DNA of 64,000 nt, from the NCBI RefSeq assembly GCF_958295425.1, contig NC_081138.1, positions 20,124,886 through 20,188,885 of the forward strand. The letters are read 5' to 3'. Within the stretch, counting starts at the first letter, position 1, and each line of letters opens with the position of its first letter. This DNA comes from Solea solea. Lineage: Eukaryota; Chordata; Actinopteri; Pleuronectiformes; Soleidae. Below the pieces are notes generated by a model. It was given only the letters and a program-made list of their open reading frames with translations, made no database searches and was not told the origin of the DNA. Shown one piece after another: positions 24,564 to 35,405 of this stretch. Position numbers and translations under genes: made by a program.

Positions 24564-24863
24564 TGACGTCACGCCGCGGTAGTTTTCTTTTTTCTCTCCC
24601 TCTCTCTTCTTTTTTTAAGGTTCGCTCCTTTTTTGAGGTTTTATGGCGGTTGGTGCCACAAGTTCCCTCCTCCCGGAACAGTTCCAGTAGCTGAGCAGCA
24701 ACACGTTTTTCGCGTCTTTTTTTTTTCGTTCCACGGCTCGTGCAGCTTCTCTTCAAAGTAACATCAGCTGATGAAAACCACCTGCGTGAAGACGAGCAGG
24801 TGTGTTGTGTCACCAATCAATCAGTCTCCTCTTTATGAAGACACACCCTTTAACTCTGATTGG
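24564..24863 (-). promoter_or_regulatory. Probable promoter region of the minus-strand transcript
   Basis: A palindromic full cAMP-response element TGACGTCA lies at 24564-24571 within a CpG-rich patch (cacgccgcgg). On the minus strand a CCAAT box (ATTGG on plus at 24859-24863) and a TATAAAG-like word (cctcttta on plus near 24829) lie upstream. Whether transcription starts near 24800 or closer to the CRE cannot be decided by eye. Confidence 0.4.
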
Positions 24864-24869
24864 GTCACA

Positions 24870-25091
24870 GAAGAGAGTGCGTCTGAAACGTGATGACGTT
24901 TACGCTGGTAAAGAAGAAGGAAGAAGATAGAGAACCCGAGAGTTTAAAATCGTTATTTGTATACATTTAATCAATTAAGTTTGGTTTACTAACCAGTAAT
25001 ATCTGCATGCTGTAATGATAGCGATTGTAACAGCAAGCAAGACACAGTGGTTTATTTATTTATACATATACATATGTATATATATGAATAC

Positions 25092-25131
<40 letters not shown>

Positions 25132-28030
25132 ATAGTTCTATATTGTTTTTGCTTTCCTTGCTAAAACTTTATGTGGTCAACTGTTTTACTTCTTTCCCCC
25201 TCTTTCCTAATTCATTGTATCACTATTTACTGTATTTACTATGGCACCAACCCAAATTCGACACGGGAATCATTTAAACTGTGTCTAATGTGATTTTATT
25301 CCAAGCAGAGAGAAAGATTACCAGAGGTCGTGGTGGGGTTGATATAGACATGGGAGGCCCAGACAGGTGGCAGGCAGCCCAGCCTTGGAGCTTGCTGTGG
25401 GTGGGCATCAGTCCAGAGGTGCCAACCTCACAGCCAGGCTCCCACAGCCTCACCTTGGTCAGGGTGAGTGGCGAGGTCGCACAGTGGGTTCAGCCCCAGT
25501 TCAGCCTGCCCTCTGCCTGACACAACACATTAGTTGGTTTAAAGTGTAATGTGTTTTATCGTCCATTAGATTCAATAATATTTTTTAACACTTTAACACC
25601 TCTCACTATTTTTATATAATCTAACATCCGAGCCAGCGGGACTTCAGTGTTGTCATAGAGCGAGCTCTATAGGTAGTTGAACTATAATTTATTTTGGCCT
25701 ATTTACTTTATTTTCACATTGCTGCAAGTCACCTCTCCATTAGGGAGGAAAATATCTTGACACTAAGCCCAGCTTTGTTGAAATTGAGCTGATAAACACA
25801 CACATTTATGGCCTGTAAAGTCAAGGTTTATGATTTATGACAGGTTTGACTTTAAAAATTATCAATAAACAGCAGCGACTCAAGAAATCAGACTAGAACA
25901 TGACACTAGATGAGCATGGATTTTCACTCACGCTGCAGTAATTTTTTAAAGGGTACTTTTCAAAAATGAACGACAAAAATGATTTAGTCATCAGAGGTGA
26001 TTTTCATGACATACTGAAAAATCTTTCTCATGAAATCTGAAGTTGCAGCCAAATTTTCAGAGACAAAATTGCAAAACTACATGTGAGGAGAACAGAGCAG
26101 AGACAGGAGAGTGGAGGTCAGCAGTGCCCATGTTTACCAGCATTTCAGGTTCTCACAGCTGAGGTGTGAAGTGACACCTCGAGACTCATCAGTTCTCATC
26201 AGCGTGAAACCATCACACCTCTGCTTTGACTGGATAATACGAGTCATTATGCTTCATTAAGCCTCAGTGTATTTACTTTCTACATTTTAGCCATGTTGGA
26301 CAGACACTGTAGAGGTGTTCTATCCACAGCATTAGAGAACAGGAGCAGCAGTAGCAGTAGCAGCAGCAGTGCATACGCTTCACTTCCTCGGGTTGCGATA
26401 AAGAAAATGAGGGGGGTCAGAGATGACAGCTCACGCATGAGTTGCTGTGGCTATAAAACGATCATGTTGGTGAGCAATGGTGGGAAATAAAATGGAGAAG
26501 ATGAAGAGACGGGCGGAAGATGCGGCTGTCAGGTTCAAGGTTGGAGTGAAGTGAGGACACGACAGTAAATGGTCTGTACTTACTCTATAGTGCTTTTCTC
26601 ATATGGATGACAACTCAAAAGCACTTTAAAGTTTTTTGCCATTCACCCATTCACACACACACACACATTCTTACAGCACATCTTCAGTATATGCAGCACC
26701 TTTTTTATCACCAAACCCCTTTACATACATCCAGCACAATTTCAAGTTAAGTGGCACGTAGACTTAAGAAGTTAAGGATTGAAGGCCCTGAATTTCTGAC
26801 TGGAAGACGGAACACTCCACCCCAATCATGTCTGCTCTATTACAGTAAATGCCAGGCATCTCCCAATTTTAAAGCAAGTGATATAAGTATTTGTTCTTTT
26901 TAATTCAGTTAACACACATCAATCCAAGTCACTGGATCAGATATCGGACTGATAAAAATGTCAAAATCCATACAATCCAAAAATCCAATATATATCTCAC
27001 GCTTCACTTCACTTCAGCAAAAGCATTTTTACATTGGGCTGTTTTTGGGAGAACAATATTTGTGACACAGTTGGAGAATGATGTCTTTGAAATGGCTCAG
27101 CACAAATGTGTTGTTGCTGCTTTATAGTTCATAAATGGTGTAGGTGGTCTGGGTAAATGATTTGAATCAAATACCCATGTGTCTGCCTATATTTACTATC
27201 TATTCTATAGCTTAATGATAGAGGAAGGGCTGCGACTATACAAGTAGAATGTACAATATGTAATCATAATTCAAAATGACATCTTAACCTGGCCGTCATT
27301 CACGCATTTATACAGCACTGCACATACAGTGTAGAGATGCTACGACACTGTAAAAGTGTTTGTGGGAGTTTATTTAGATTAGCCAAACATTATTAATACT
27401 GTCTCTTTTATGTTAAGGCAGACTTTATTTCTTGTAGCAGTGTATTGTGTTTTATAACCTCATCATATGTAAAAACCTTCACCTGGATAAGTAGCTGATA
27501 AATATTACAAAGTAATTCCGCATGTATGTGTATGCACCTAAACCAGATTTATGTTTATTGCCAACATCCCAGTGAAGTTCTGGATCACTATATCACTGAC
27601 GTATATGGTTATCTTGACATGAATAATGTCATGGTTTGATTTCATAGTGATGAAAAAATAAATATGACTGTATTGGTGGACAAAGGGTCGAAATGATGGT
27701 TAACCATTCTTTTCATTTGCTCCTGTCCTTTACATTTTTATGTTATAGTATTTAGTTTGCTGAACAAAAAAGTGATTGCGGGATTACTCAATCCCCTCAA
27801 CATGTGCAAAAAGCATCTGAGCTGCTGCAGTGTGTGTGTGTGTGTGTGTGTTGGGGGGGGCAGAGAAGCTAAATTGTTTATTGTTTTGAACAGGAGTCGA
27901 AATTCACACTTCCAGTTGTGTATAGCTGAACTTTCCCAGACATGGAGGAGAAGGAGAGAGAGGCAGAGGGAGCCTGAGGGTGGGTGTGTGTGTGTGTTGA
28001 TAGGGGCAGTGGCCTCTGCCTTGGACACTG
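24870..28030. other. Intergenic region upstream of the first mesp gene
   Basis: No gene is recognised. It holds a (TA)n/(TG)n tract at about 25072-25131, an isolated GC-rich block at 25300-25520 bounded by splice-like words, a short dispersed repeat at 26560-26670, an AGC/AGT triplet run at 26342-26370 and GT tracts at 27829-27851 and 27981-27998. The remainder is AT-rich. Confidence 0.5.
26560..26670 (+). repeat. Short dispersed fish repeat
   Basis: The words 'aaatggtctgtacttact', 'atagtgcttttctcatat' and 'ccattcacccattcacac' occur in the order of a familiar teleost interspersed repeat that ends in a CA run. No coding potential. Confidence 0.5.
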
Positions 28031-28036
28031 ATGGTT

Positions 28037-28094
28037 TGTGAGAATCTGTGGAGGTGTCACTTAACACCTCTGTGGCCAGGCCTGGACTTATAAA
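28037..28094 (+). promoter_or_regulatory. mesp proximal promoter: RBPJ-like site, T-box palindrome, TATA box
   Basis: TGTGAGAA at 28037-28044 fits the RBPJ/Su(H) consensus YRTGRGAA. At 28052-28069 the sequence AGGTGTCACTTAACACCT holds two T-box half sites in inverted orientation. A TATA box TTATAAA lies at 28088-28094, which puts the start site near 28120 and the ATG about 50 bases later. Mouse Mesp2 is known to be driven by Tbx6 together with Notch/RBPJ in presomitic mesoderm, so this layout is what that regulation predicts. Site function here is inferred. Confidence 0.7.
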
Positions 28095-28170
28095 CCAGTT
28101 CGGAGGAGCTGAGCAGCACACACTGAACTTCCAATTGCTCCAGTCAGACCACTGAGTTCCTTCACACAAC

Positions 28171-29071
28171 ATGGATACCTCCTCAGTGCCTCTGCTCAAC
28201 TACATGCAGTATCAGTGGTGCTCGGACTCGGACCTCTCCAGCATCTCCTCTTCAGAGACCCTCTCCCCCGTCCACTCTATGGACTCCAGCCTGTCTCCTT
28301 CCTACCTGCAGCCTCCTCAGTCCACTCCAAAGACAGCTAAAAGTGGATATTCTCAGAGCAACACCTCCTCACCCTACTCCCTGTCTGGACGTGGCAGGAG
28401 GTCAGGCCGAGCCACCCGTATCCGCAGCAAACAAAGGGAGAGCGCCAGCGAGAAGGAGAAGCTGAGGATGAGGGATCTGACCAAGGCCTTGCATCACCTC
28501 AGGTCCTACCTACCGCCCTCTGTAGCCCCCACCGGACAGACTCTGACAAAGATTGAGACGCTCCGCCTCACCATACGCTACATCTCCTACTTGTCGGCTC
28601 AGCTGGGCCTCGGTGAGGAGGCGTTGTTTCAGCAAAGGGAACAGGGAGACCCCTCGACCAGTGGCACCTCCTCACCTGACATCCTCAGCTACTTCCAGCA
28701 CGGCTCCATGGAAGGTCAGGAAGTTCAGCTCCAGAGCCAGAACCTGAGCCAAAGTCTGTATCCGATCCAGTGTCACAGTCCAGACACCATGCTGCATTCT
28801 GGGAGCTGTAGTTTTGGAGCTGATCAGTATAATAAGCAGTTCAGTGGAGCTCCTCAGGGAGACATCAGCATGGCTTCCATCAACACAACACAGTCCTCCT
28901 GTCAGGTATGTCAACATTAACCTATTATTCATTTATAATTATTCATGTATAAAAATGACACATGGTGCATCTTTGTACAAACTGCTCACACCTTTCCTGA
29001 TTTATTTCTTTTTACAGATGTATGGCAATGACTTCTGCATGCCGTTGGCTCCAAGAGAGTATTGGGGTTAA
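28171..29071 (+). CDS. mesp: Mesp-family bHLH transcription factor (first copy), complete
   Basis: Two exons, 28171-28905 and 29018-29071, join in phase 0 to give 262 aa. The bHLH domain is at about residues 88-145: basic [15 protein letters not shown], helix 1 [12 protein letters not shown], loop [10 protein letters not shown] and helix 2 [33 protein letters not shown] and [10 protein letters not shown] are hallmarks of the MESP family. A Ser-rich N-terminus precedes an RGRR stretch. The tail encoded by exon 2 is short and ends in EYWG. Mesp proteins bind E-boxes as heterodimers and control somite segment polarity and early cardiac mesoderm. The mammalian and chick CPXCP motif after the bHLH is not seen. 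A second mesp gene follows 4.3 kb downstream. Which copy is mespa and which mespb is not resolved. Confidence 0.93.
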
Positions 29072-29273
29072 AAAACAACAACTTCAACACTGAATGATCA
29101 TCGTCCAACAACAGACACAAACTACTTCCCTGTTTTTACTGCCTCACTGTGAATCGAGTAATTTATTTGCGATATAAATTCTACGTTTTATTTATTTTTG
29201 TCCCGTGATTGTTCCTTGTAAATATTGATATGTCTAACAACTATTTTTATATTTCTTTTATACTGCTATTTAT

Positions 29274-29279
29274 AATAAA
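29274..29279 (+). terminator. Polyadenylation signal of the first mesp gene
   Basis: AATAAA about 200 bases after the stop codon, followed by a GTGTTTTTGTT-type downstream element. This gives a compact 3' UTR with several ATTTAT words, which may favour rapid mRNA turnover. Confidence 0.7.
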
Positions 29280-29299
29280 ATATTCAAAAATGCCCTCGT

Positions 29300-32200
29300 G
29301 TTTTTGTTATCATTGTGTCCTGTTATGGCAGCTCAATCTTCTCTCCATCATGCAGGCAGATGTTCATTATGGTCTGCTTGTTGTTATTCACAGTGGAACC
29401 ACACAATCACAGGAACGGCTGTGTTTATTCATAATATGCACAATAAAGCACAAAGATGCACATTTGAAGCAAGCCGCAGGTCTTCCTGTCTGAGTTTTGT
29501 TAAACTGTGTTGCAGTTGCCATGGCAACTCGATATGAGATGGAGTGAAAACTGTTTGTGCTGCCTTGTTACGCACTAACTAGCCACATCAGAGATGGTTT
29601 TGACAGGCAGGGTAACATTATATGGAGATGCATTTGCTAGGCTTAGTATATCAATATAATGTTAATGCACCATGCAAACACACACACACACTTTTAATGA
29701 AAAAGTTTGTTGTTTTCTGTCCGTTTTTAAACCACAGTTTCTTCAATTTTCACTCAAGAGCAACACTTAATCTGTAATGATCTGACATTTTATTGAAATA
29801 ATTACTGACATTGACTGATGTGAAAGGACTGATCATTTGCATATATTAATTCCTTGACCTCATCTTGTACTTCCAGCTCAACACTTAAATGCATAACTGC
29901 ATCTCACAGAAATTGCCAGATATAACCCTTTATACTTAACTTAATTATATTATTATAGTATAGTCATTATTTAGTGTAATACCTTCACATGAACATGATT
30001 ATGAAATCAAAATGAATCATCACCATTAGTGTTCATTTTGTCACCCATTTATATTATATAAAGTCTTAGTCTTGTAGTCTAGTCAAGTTTTAAAAGACTA
30101 AATGTCTCGTCCATTTAGTCTAGTTTAATTTAAAAGAGAACTCGAGGTATCTTAGTAAAGTTTCAGACAAAATATTTGAGATTATATTTGATTATCATTT
30201 TAGTCAAATACAGTAGTGTTTCACACATGTCAAATATTGATTATATGTCATAATTACCTGAATAAAATACACTTGTTGAATGCTTCAATGCAGCTTTGAT
30301 TAAAGTGTCTGCTTTGTTGATTTAAGAGACACATTTGTGTGTGATGAACTTGTTCTGACTTTAGTATTTTTATTTTGAACCAGCACAATTCAAAAGCTGG
30401 GGCTCGGGCAGAATATCTCTCTTCTCTTCTTGCTCCGTGTAATTTTGTGTTGCAGCAACAGCACGCGCTGAAGATAAAGCTGCTGCTCATTTGGAATATT
30501 TTGAAGGCGCAACAGCTGGATATCTGTCTGAAAATAAAGACAGATTTGTTTTTATTTCATGCAAAACAAATTGAGTCTCGTCTTTTTCCGTCAACAATAA
30601 TTCATGTTATTAAAGTCTTAGTCAGTGCGCCTCATCTGACAAAATGAACACTGATGAAAAGTTGAAATGTAGCCTCCCTTATGTCCCACACACACTTTCG
30701 CATCATCGTTATTAATATTACCAAGCTATTCATTAGTGATTACAATAGACATAAGATGGTAATGCCATCGTAGTACGACCCGTATTGCTACTGTACTGTA
30801 CATGTTATTATTTTTATATTATAGTATACATTAGAACTAATAATAATAATAAGAAGAAGAATATTTGCTAATTTTGCTTTGATATAATTGTAATCTAAAT
30901 TTTAATTGGAGTTTGGTCACAGGCAAAAAGAGAGACACAACTTATTCCTGTGTGAATATTACTGTCATTATACTGCAAGAGGAACAACACATGGTGGCTC
31001 AAGTAACATCATTTCAACAATTTCCTGTCAAGGTGGGCAGCATTTGAGTCAAGCAGACCAGAGATCAGCCTCTCCCACAGGATATCTAGTTTATTTAGTG
31101 TATCTTTGTTAATGTGGCTCAGCAAACACAGCGAGTTCCATGGCACCGCTAAGTCTAGACAAAAGATGAATGATCCCTCTCTGCTCTTTTCCCCCTTGCT
31201 CTCACCTAAGGCCCTAATTACCCCCTAAAGCCAACTGCGAGAGGGCTTTAATATTCATAGGGAAGTGTGGATCTGCATATCAGGCTGGAGAATTAGGCCT
31301 GCGTGTTTAGTTTGCCACATACATGCAGTTCATTTGATATGCAAGCAGCAAGCCTTAGACAAAGCCTAATATACTCACTTAGGTCTTTCATCACAGCAAA
31401 GCTAATAAACTCCCTGGGCTAAGAGGGTTCAGGATGAAAGGGTTCACACTGCGGTGCTGATTATTCACTCATTACATGTGAGTAAACACTGTCAGAGCTA
31501 ATGTGGATTAAGAGAAGGAAAATCCTCTCCATCATCAGCCTGGGAGGGAAAAAATATAGTTGACAGCTGGGGAAATCAATGATGCAAAAATAATTAAAAG
31601 ATAACAGTTTATAATTTGATACAGAGGAAGAATTACAAAAACACTTGCCTCCAATAAGGCAAAAAATATCATAAATGTAATAAATATTTAGCCGGAACAA
31701 TTAATTCTAATAAAAAAACAAAACAAAAGATCAAATCCGTACAAGCTGTGAAATCTAACCACTTTTTAAAAGGTTAGAAAGGAAGGAGTCACCCTATTTT
31801 TAAACGAGATAATAAACACTTAACTTTTACTTACGTCATCTGTAAGTTAGAGAGCAACAGTTGAGCGGGGGGAAAAATCAATGTAATACAAAAACAATGA
31901 CAGAAATATAAATGTCGAGTTGCCATTTTAAGTGACTTTAAAGAAAGTAAGATGGGGGTTCGAAGATCACTGTGGGAACAAGTCGGGTCAGCTGTCATGT
32001 GCGGTGTCACCTCACACACTTTCCTGCTCTAGAAAAACAAGGACAATGAAAACTAAAACTAAACCTATTTCACTAAGAGTTCAGCAACTTGTGTCTTTGG
32101 GAGACTTTTATTCTTACTTTGGATAGTTTGTCCTACAAGAGTCTCTTTTCTTCTTCTTCTTCTTCCACTTCTTCTTCTTTGCATAATTGCATAAGTCAGT

Positions 32201-33110
32201 CGGCGGAGAGCTGGCTGTGCGAGACCGATTCACACGTCTCCAATTATGAGCTTCAGCAGGAGTCAAATGTGACACGGTGGTTTGTGGGAATGCTGCCCGC
32301 GACTCACATCCACAGTCCACACCTGACGCTCAAATCCACTGACGTCTCATTCTCATAGAGAATCCAACGATGAGGAGACAACATTAAAAAACACATGTAT
32401 CTGTATAAAAAAAAAACAATATAATAGCATGAAGAATATTTGCATCTATGTGCAGTTTAATTTGTTATTTTTGACATCAGTTGATGGATGACAATAAAAT
32501 GATTTTACCACAAACCCCACCTGGAGGTCTGAATGACATAAATACATAATGGATATATAATGTGCTTGGCAGTTTTTATGGATACCACTCATTCTTGCCG
32601 TCATGGAGGATGCAGGTTCCCAGTCCATGTGAAGTTGACCTCTGTCCAAAGAGGACGAGGTGCAAACTCCTCACACTTCACACCTCACACCTCCTCACAG
32701 CTGCCCTGGCACACTTCTCCAGCCTGACCTCGCAGGGATTCAGAAAGAGTAAATGCTCTTAAATGTTGTCAAATTATGTTCAGAGTCACACTTAACAACC
32801 TCAATATATGACACAGTTTTTGACATAGCCTTGGTCAGTGTGTTTGACTGAAGACTGGAATTATGATTTTTCTGTGGTCAATTAATTGAATATTGAGAGC
32901 TGATTGAGCGTTACAAATTGATAGTGTGCTGACATTAGTGGACATGTCCTGTAACAGATCTATTGGCAGTTGGTGACTCATTGAATTTCCATGAAAATCC
33001 CTCAGGTTGAGGGCCAGACCTCAGATGAAACCACTGTCACGGCAGGGTCGTGTTCCCAGGTCGCAGGAGTGTGCAGCCTGAGTTTTTCTACTTTATGATA
33101 ATCGTGCAAG
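29300..33110. other. Region between the two mesp genes
   Basis: No gene is recognised. Most is AT-rich. A moderately GC-richer, complex, non-repetitive block at about 31060-31470 has several homeobox-like TAATTA/TTAAT words and could be a regulatory element. Otherwise only short simple repeats are seen: a CA run at 29679-29690 and TTC repeats at 32148-32180. Confidence 0.5.
31060..31470. promoter_or_regulatory. Candidate non-coding regulatory element between mesp genes
   Basis: A stretch of non-repetitive sequence stands out from its AT-rich surroundings, with words such as ccctaattacccc, gggctttaatattcatag and gctgattattcactcatt that suit homeodomain or POU binding. It contains no ORF of note. 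This is a compositional impression only; conservation cannot be judged here. Confidence 0.25.
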
Positions 33111-33118
33111 CTGTCAGG

Positions 33119-33250
33119 TCACACCTTGTCCTGGAGCTGGCCCGTTTCCCATGGGACCCCCTGGCCTAGGTGTCAGCCCTGCTCCCAGAGCTTCTCAGGA
33201 CCTGAGGAGGCTGCTGGAGGTGCAACATCACACCTCCCAGGACATATATG
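33119..33250 (+). promoter_or_regulatory. Second mesp proximal promoter: T-box sites, RBPJ-like site, TATA-like box
   Basis: T-box half sites are TCACACCT at 33119-33126, AGGTGTCA at 33168-33175 and TCACACCT at 33228-33235, the last facing an AGGTG at 33218-33222. CATGGGAA on the minus strand (33146-33153) matches YRTGRGAA for RBPJ. A TATATA-like word at 33243-33249 would set the start near 33275, about 85 bases before the ATG. The set of sites matches the first mesp gene although the flanking sequences differ. Confidence 0.65.
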
Positions 33251-33358
33251 GAGCAGCCTCCCTAATCCTCCTCACTAGTCTCTGACTGCTTCACCAGCAA
33301 CACACTCAAGGAAGATCCTACAACCACAGCAGCAACTACCAAAACTACAACATCAGCC

Positions 33359-34253
33359 ATGGAGATGTCCTTCTGTGCTCCTCTCCAGCTCCAGGACAAT
33401 TGTTTCCTGTTTGACTGTGAGTCCTTGTTGGAGAAATCTTACAATCCTGTGGCCTATGATCCAGCCTCAGACCCTGGTTACTTCAGCGCAGGCAGTAGTC
33501 TGTCTCCCACCTCGTCTGTGGACTCTTTTTGCTTCTCCCCTACTGCCATCCAGGCGGCCGGAAATGAACAAGATGCCCTTGAGCGCTTCATCTTCAGCGG
33601 CTCAGAAGCACCTTGCGATTCTTACAAGACACAGACTCTGCCCTACTCAAGGCCCTCCACATCCACAGCCACCTCCGCCACAAAGAGGTCGAGGTCCAGG
33701 TATCCGGGGAAGAAACGCGAGACAGCCAGCGAGAGGGAGAAGCTGAGGATGAGGGATCTGACCAAGGCTCTTCATCATCTCAGGACATACCTCCCAAACT
33801 CAGTGGCTCCTGCAGGACAGACCCTGACCAAGATCGAGACCCTGAGCCTCACCATCCGCTACATCTCCCACCTGACAGCTCAGCTGGGCCTCAGTGAGGA
33901 GGTGCTGGAGACGAGGAGCTCGCCGGGCTTTATGGAGCAGCCTCAGACCCTCAGCCAGTTTCTGGGTCAGCCAACAGCCTGCAACAGTCCTCAGGAGTTT
34001 AGCTGTAACAGAATGAGCACGACCCAGCAGTCCCCTCTGCAGCACACATATCAGGTATGTTCAGTCATGGCTTGTGATATTTTAATGTCAAATTGAAGAT
34101 AAACAGTTCCTTGACATCACTAAATCTGAATGACCTCTTAACCAAAAATCTGTTCTGTGTCACCAGGTTTCCAGTGAAGGTGGCTTCACCAGCGAGCAGC
34201 ACTGGATGCCACAGCAACAACTTCAAAATGTCACTTTCCCCGGACATTGCTGA
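33359..34253 (+). CDS. mesp: Mesp-family bHLH transcription factor (second copy), complete
   Basis: Exons 33359-34054 and 34167-34253 join in phase 0, giving 260 aa. The bHLH at about residues 119-176 reads [43 protein letters not shown] and SLTIRYISHLTAQLGL. It is clearly paralogous to the gene at 28171, with the intron in the same position and phase shortly before the C-terminus. The N-terminus differs: an acidic/aromatic segment (FDCESLLEKSYNPVAYDP) and DPGYFSAGSSLSPTSSVDSF, the latter a Ser-rich motif common in Mesp proteins. The exon-2 tail ends FPGHC and does not resemble the first gene's EYWG tail. Expected roles are mesoderm segmentation and cardiac specification. Mespa versus mespb is left open. 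Confidence 0.93.
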
Positions 34254-34431
34254 CTCTGCGGAGACATATGACTGTCCGTCCACACCAGTATATTCATTGC
34301 AACAATGATCTTGAACACAGTTTATGGACAATGCTTCTACATTTTGTTATTTTGAACAAAATATATGTCTGTCGTTTTGTTTTTTCTATATAAATATGTG
34401 TATTTATTGATTTTTTAACGTATGTGATCTG

Positions 34432-34437
34432 AATAAA
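34432..34437 (+). terminator. Polyadenylation signal of the second mesp gene
   Basis: AATAAA about 180 bases after the stop codon, followed by a GT-rich stretch (gggtttgtggttgc). The short 3' UTR carries TATTTATT. Confidence 0.7.
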
Positions 34438-34439
34438 TT

Positions 34440-35260
34440 AATATCCATAATAATCACTGGGTTTGTGGTTGCATTTTAGTTTATCCACCCACAGTATACA
34501 CATGAGTGTATATAGAGTGTGAGCAGACGCATGCGTAACTCCACTTCCTTACACAAACATAGCAGCTGTCAGCAGGGGCTGTCAGCGTTAAACAGGGATC
34601 ACATCCCCTGTAAAGTCTTTAAGGAAAGACCCCCACTGTGGGAGGTGACAGCTGAACTGGGAGCTGTTAATTGGCACCTTTTTATATCCGGTTTAAACTG
34701 GTCAGATGTTTGAGATCCCTCCAAAAAAAAAAAAAAAGCAACTCATGATTAATACCTGGCCCTGTACTGATTTTGGACACTTGATTCATAATGTCCTCAT
34801 CCCACCTCTGTTGGGTTAGGATCCAAATACCTGACTTTGAATATGGTTATAAACTGTGATGGAAGAAGGCTGTCTCACACTGAATTGATGTTTCACACTG
34901 CTAGATGTCTTTCATCTCGGTGGATCTTGTCTCCTTCGTGTTGTCCTCAGGCATTTTGCTCTGTATATATGTGGGGGGGGGGGGGGGGAACAAAAAATTA
35001 CTTTAATAGACAGACATCCAGAGCAGCTGCAACAACAGAATATCACGTCGGTTGTGTTGCAATACTGTGTTAATACTCTAATGACACATGGATGTGGAAA
35101 CAAAAGTCTCTGGGTGTTTGAGAGTGAGAGTGTCTGTTTTGGGGACTCAAAAACGTAGGAGTAAGGCAAACAACACATAGAAATGTAACTGCAAAGACTT
35201 TGAATCACTAGATAGTTCAGACTTTCTACTTGCAACTTCATTTATTGCCAAGAAACCCAC
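34440..35260. other. Intergenic region after the mesp pair
   Basis: No gene is seen. It includes an A run at 34724-34737 and a long G run at 34974-34988. The remainder is unremarkable. It leads into the anpep-like pseudogene fragment. Confidence 0.5.
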
Positions 35261-35261
35261 A

Positions 35262-35400
35262 GAAATGTGATCCAACAGGAAGTGTTTCTGGGGGATCTTT
35301 GTGGTCATGGTGACCGCAAGAAAGAGGGTGGTCCTTGTGTAGGTGATCAGGCCCCAATTCTCTTTGGTCCAGCATTTAATTCAGGAAGAATTTTTTTTGA
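35262..35400 (-). pseudogene. Decayed fragment of an aminopeptidase N (anpep) copy
   Basis: Two pieces resemble exons of the intact anpep gene downstream, in the same order and strand. About 35269-35305 matches the part of anpep exon 10 encoding HFLLDPES (near 41096-41135). About 35325-35395 matches exon 5 around the GAMEN motif (near 43076-43149). All intervening exons are missing. A one-base deletion relative to exon 5 shifts the frame and destroys GAMEN, and a stop follows. The fragment abuts an LTR-like element related to the one that lies just beyond exon 5 in anpep. It is therefore a broken genomic duplicate, not a processed mRNA copy. Similarity was judged by eye at roughly three bases in four. 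Confidence 0.65.
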
Positions 35401-35405
35401 TAGCT

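Larger units (their letters stand above)
19080..24810 (-). ncRNA. Inferred multi-exon, probably non-coding transcript
   Basis: Splice consensus on the minus strand supports several exons. The first exon ends at a GTGAGT donor with left edge 24457. A long internal exon, 22921-23365, has the acceptor tttcccccccAG and the donor GTAAGT; it may extend to a second strong GTAAGT donor with left edge 22471. A 38-base exon spans 20643-20680 (acceptor tctccctgcAG). Another exon has left edge 19626 (GTGAGC donor). The next is 19387-19541, separated from it by an 84-base intron, and a last exon has right edge 19294. No reading frame runs through these exons. The exon-1 frame (to about 24816) is low-complexity Lys/Arg-rich. 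The 3' end is not fixed. I infer a long non-coding RNA convergent with sv2b. A fast-evolving small protein cannot be excluded, and no conserved family is recognised. Confidence 0.5.

Noticed and set aside
19080..24810. Identification of the minus-strand transcript as CHASERR
   Set aside because: Motif resemblance only. CHASERR is defined by its place directly upstream of CHD2, and no chd2 exon is present on the expected side.
24340..24816. 158-codon minus-strand ORF over the first lncRNA exon
   Set aside because: The frame runs through a strong GTGAGT donor into intron sequence, is dominated by Lys/Arg/Glu runs and matches no known protein. Most likely non-coding.
27738..28199. 153-codon minus-strand ORF upstream of the first mesp gene
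   Set aside because: It covers GT/CA microsatellites and the mesp promoter and start codon, with no family resemblance.
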